Below, piece by piece: positions 13,902-15,226 of a DNA stretch of 15,226 nt. This stretch comes from Legionella longbeachae (lineage in GTDB: Bacteria; Pseudomonadota; Gammaproteobacteria; Legionellales; Legionellaceae). The first letter of the stretch is position 1. Each line of letters begins with the position of its first letter. A program made the position numbers and the translations under genes. The notes under the pieces are model-generated. The model saw only the letters and a list, made by a program, of their open reading frames with translations. It was not told the origin of the DNA and ran no database searches. The DNA is taken from positions 1 through 15,226 of the forward strand of contig JACPOX010000125.1 in the NCBI GenBank assembly GCA_016191305.1. Reading direction: 5' to 3'.

Positions 13902-15155
13902 GTGAATAGACCAGTCATTATAGTTGAACCAATATCATCAGGAATAGAGTTGGCACCAGCTTTTAAAAAACGAGGGATACCAGCAATCGCAGTCACTTTT
14001 AAATCTCCAGATGAAATTGGATTTGGAACAAAAGTACAAGCTTCAGATTTTATTGAAATTATTCCCGATCAACCAAAGCTCACAGAAATTCTTAGCAAGT
14101 ACAATCCTATTGCTATTCTTCCAGGGAATGAAACAGGTATGTCTTTGGCAGAACATTTGACTGAAACCTTAACACCTCATTTTGCCAATGATCCTAAAAA
14201 GTCGCTAAATAGACTACACAAAGCTTTTATGCAAAAAGCACTACAAGAAGCTGGTATTCCTGCTCTTAAGACGCTCAATACTGCATCTGAAAATGAAGTA
14301 CAAAATTGGATTAAGGAAAACGACTTAGTTGATTCTCCACTTATAATTAAACCTCCAATATCTGCTGGTAGCGATAAAGTCTTTCATATTTCATCAAAAG
14401 GAGATTGGAAAATGGCTTTCAATCGAGTTTTGACTGAACCTTCTGAAATTACTAGAAAAATGAGTGGAACAGTCGTTGTACAGGAACAAGCTATTGGTAC
14501 CGAATTTGCTGTTGGTACTGTAAGTGCAAATGGAAAACATTATTTGGCACATTTAATTAAATATAATAAAACCTCATCCCAGGACCGTAAAACGGTTTTC
14601 GATTACGTTGAGTTTGTGCCTTATAATGAAGAAGTACATGGGGGCTTATTTGATTATACGAAAAAAACCTTAGATGCTTTGGGAATTCGCTGGGGGGCTA
14701 CCCACACGGAGATCATGCTCACTCAAAATGGACCACGGCTTATCGAGTCAAGTGCCAGAATGTGCGGAGGTCCCGTTGTTCAGTTTGCTCGTGAAGCTAG
14801 TGGTAGTAGTCAAGCTGATAAATTAGTAGAGGTATATGCTGATGGCGATGTCTTAACAAAAAAATATGTATTTAAAAAATCAGTTGTACCTGTTTTTTTG
14901 AAATCACCAGCTAAAGGAATAATATCGAATGTTGAGGCTCTCGCTGAAATTTCTAAATTGCCTACTTTACTCAGCAAATATATTTGGTTTAAAAATGGTG
15001 ATCTTGTTCCCCAAACAGTAGATTATCTAACGAATATTGGAATTGTTGGCTTGGCTGGTAACCGCGAGTCCATTTTATTAGATTATGAAAAAATTCGAAA
15101 AATGGAGTCGGAATTAATTATACTGAATTCGGAAACCCTGCTACTAAATGATTAA
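13902..15155 (+). CDS. ATP-grasp ligase (L-amino-acid ligase/carboxylase-like)
   Basis: A 417-residue ATP-grasp enzyme from a GTG start. AAGGAGG ends 10-11 nt upstream; a TTG two codons earlier is in frame but would be too close to that site. An N-terminal pre-ATP-grasp domain (MNRPVIIVEPISSGIELAPA) is followed by the lid: PLIIKPPISAGSDKVFHIS (146-164, ATP Lys150), VVVQEQAIGTEFAVGTV (191-207), and the metal/substrate site THTEIMLTQNGPRLIESSAR (268-287) with metal ligands Glu270 and Glu282, then MCGG. This layout is that of BacD/RizA-like amino-acid ligases, which form an amide from a carboxylate activated as acyl phosphate. In the operon it could join the isonitrile-derived acid to an amine or amino acid, or make an amino-acid conjugate. 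It begins 36 nt after the hydroxylase stop on the same strand. The substrates are not inferable from sequence. Confidence 0.88.
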   Translation: MNRPVIIVEPISSGIELAPAFKKRGIPAIAVTFKSPDEIGFGTKVQASDFIEIIPDQPKLTEILSKYNPIAILPGNETGMSLAEHLTETLTPHFANDPKKSLNRLHKAFMQKALQEAGIPALKTLNTASENEVQNWIKENDLVDSPLIIKPPISAGSDKVFHISSKGDWKMAFNRVLTEPSEITRKMSGTVVVQEQAIGTEFAVGTVSANGKHYLAHLIKYNKTSSQDRKTVFDYVEFVPYNEEVHGGLFDYTKKTLDALGIRWGATHTEIMLTQNGPRLIESSARMCGGPVVQFAREASGSSQADKLVEVYADGDVLTKKYVFKKSVVPVFLKSPAKGIISNVEALAEISKLPTLLSKYIWFKNGDLVPQTVDYLTNIGIVGLAGNRESILLDYEKIRKMESELIILNSETLLLND

Positions 15156-15216
15156 AAAACAACTTATTGTGAAATGATTGAAAATTAAGTCCTTTAACTA
15201 ATTTTAAAATATATAC

Positions 15217-15226
15217 AGAAAGAAGG
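15217..15226 (+). promoter_or_regulatory. Probable ribosome-binding site of a further operon gene beyond the window
   Basis: The window ends in AGAAAGAAGG, a good Shine-Dalgarno-like sequence 62-71 nt after the ATP-grasp stop, with no terminator hairpin in between. A following plus-strand gene (perhaps an exporter) probably starts a few bases outside. Confidence 0.4.

Noticed and set aside
1..15226. CRISPR array, tRNA or rRNA genes, riboswitch
   Set aside because: I found no regularly spaced repeats, cloverleaf-like sequence or conserved riboswitch core on either strand by eye.

Overview
The window is AT-rich, gene-dense bacterial DNA with strong Shine-Dalgarno sites and gammaproteobacterial gene content. 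A PvcA/PvcB isonitrile pair beside a LysR regulator, an archaeal-type nucleoside phosphorylase next to a short PRPP synthetase, universal stress proteins and effector-like orphan proteins together suggest Legionella or a close relative. That assignment is an inference; no rRNA or other marker gene is present.

Layout. 1-1369: the 3' end of a GNAT acetyltransferase gene, then a nitronate monooxygenase gene that ends inside a hairpin. 1395-2656 (minus): an unrecognised 114-residue protein, a REP-like hairpin pair, and a 222-residue protein with an HETGH zinc-site motif. 2657-3088 holds only a possible short ORF. 3089-4501 (minus): a signal-peptide-bearing outer-membrane beta-barrel protein and a universal stress protein that lacks its N-terminal strand. 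4502-4931 holds a possible 51-residue ORF. 4932-7345 (plus): an AMP/thymidine phosphorylase-family gene and a PRPP synthetase-family gene, 17 nt apart, probably one nucleotide-salvage unit.

7367-9615: a 2.2 kb segment bounded by ~100-bp inverted repeats and flanked by the 7-bp direct repeat CTGTATG at exactly symmetric positions. This looks like a non-autonomous transposable unit. Its cargo is a TipAS-domain pseudogene with an amber codon, a C-terminally truncated alpha/beta hydrolase, and an intact 322-residue orphan protein with an acidic C-terminus like that of Dot/Icm-secreted proteins. No transposase is visible.

9621-15226: a LysR regulator (minus) diverges from a tightly packed plus-strand operon: isonitrile synthase PvcA, Fe(II)/2-oxoglutarate oxygenase PvcB, an FAD-dependent aromatic hydroxylase (ATGA overlap with pvcB) and an ATP-grasp ligase. 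The window ends in a Shine-Dalgarno-like AGAAGG, so the operon probably continues. Together these genes could turn an aromatic amino acid into a vinyl isonitrile, hydroxylate it, and join it to an amine or amino acid. This is the most interesting system here: the PvcA/PvcB chemistry is known, but the product of this four-gene combination cannot be predicted from described pathways.
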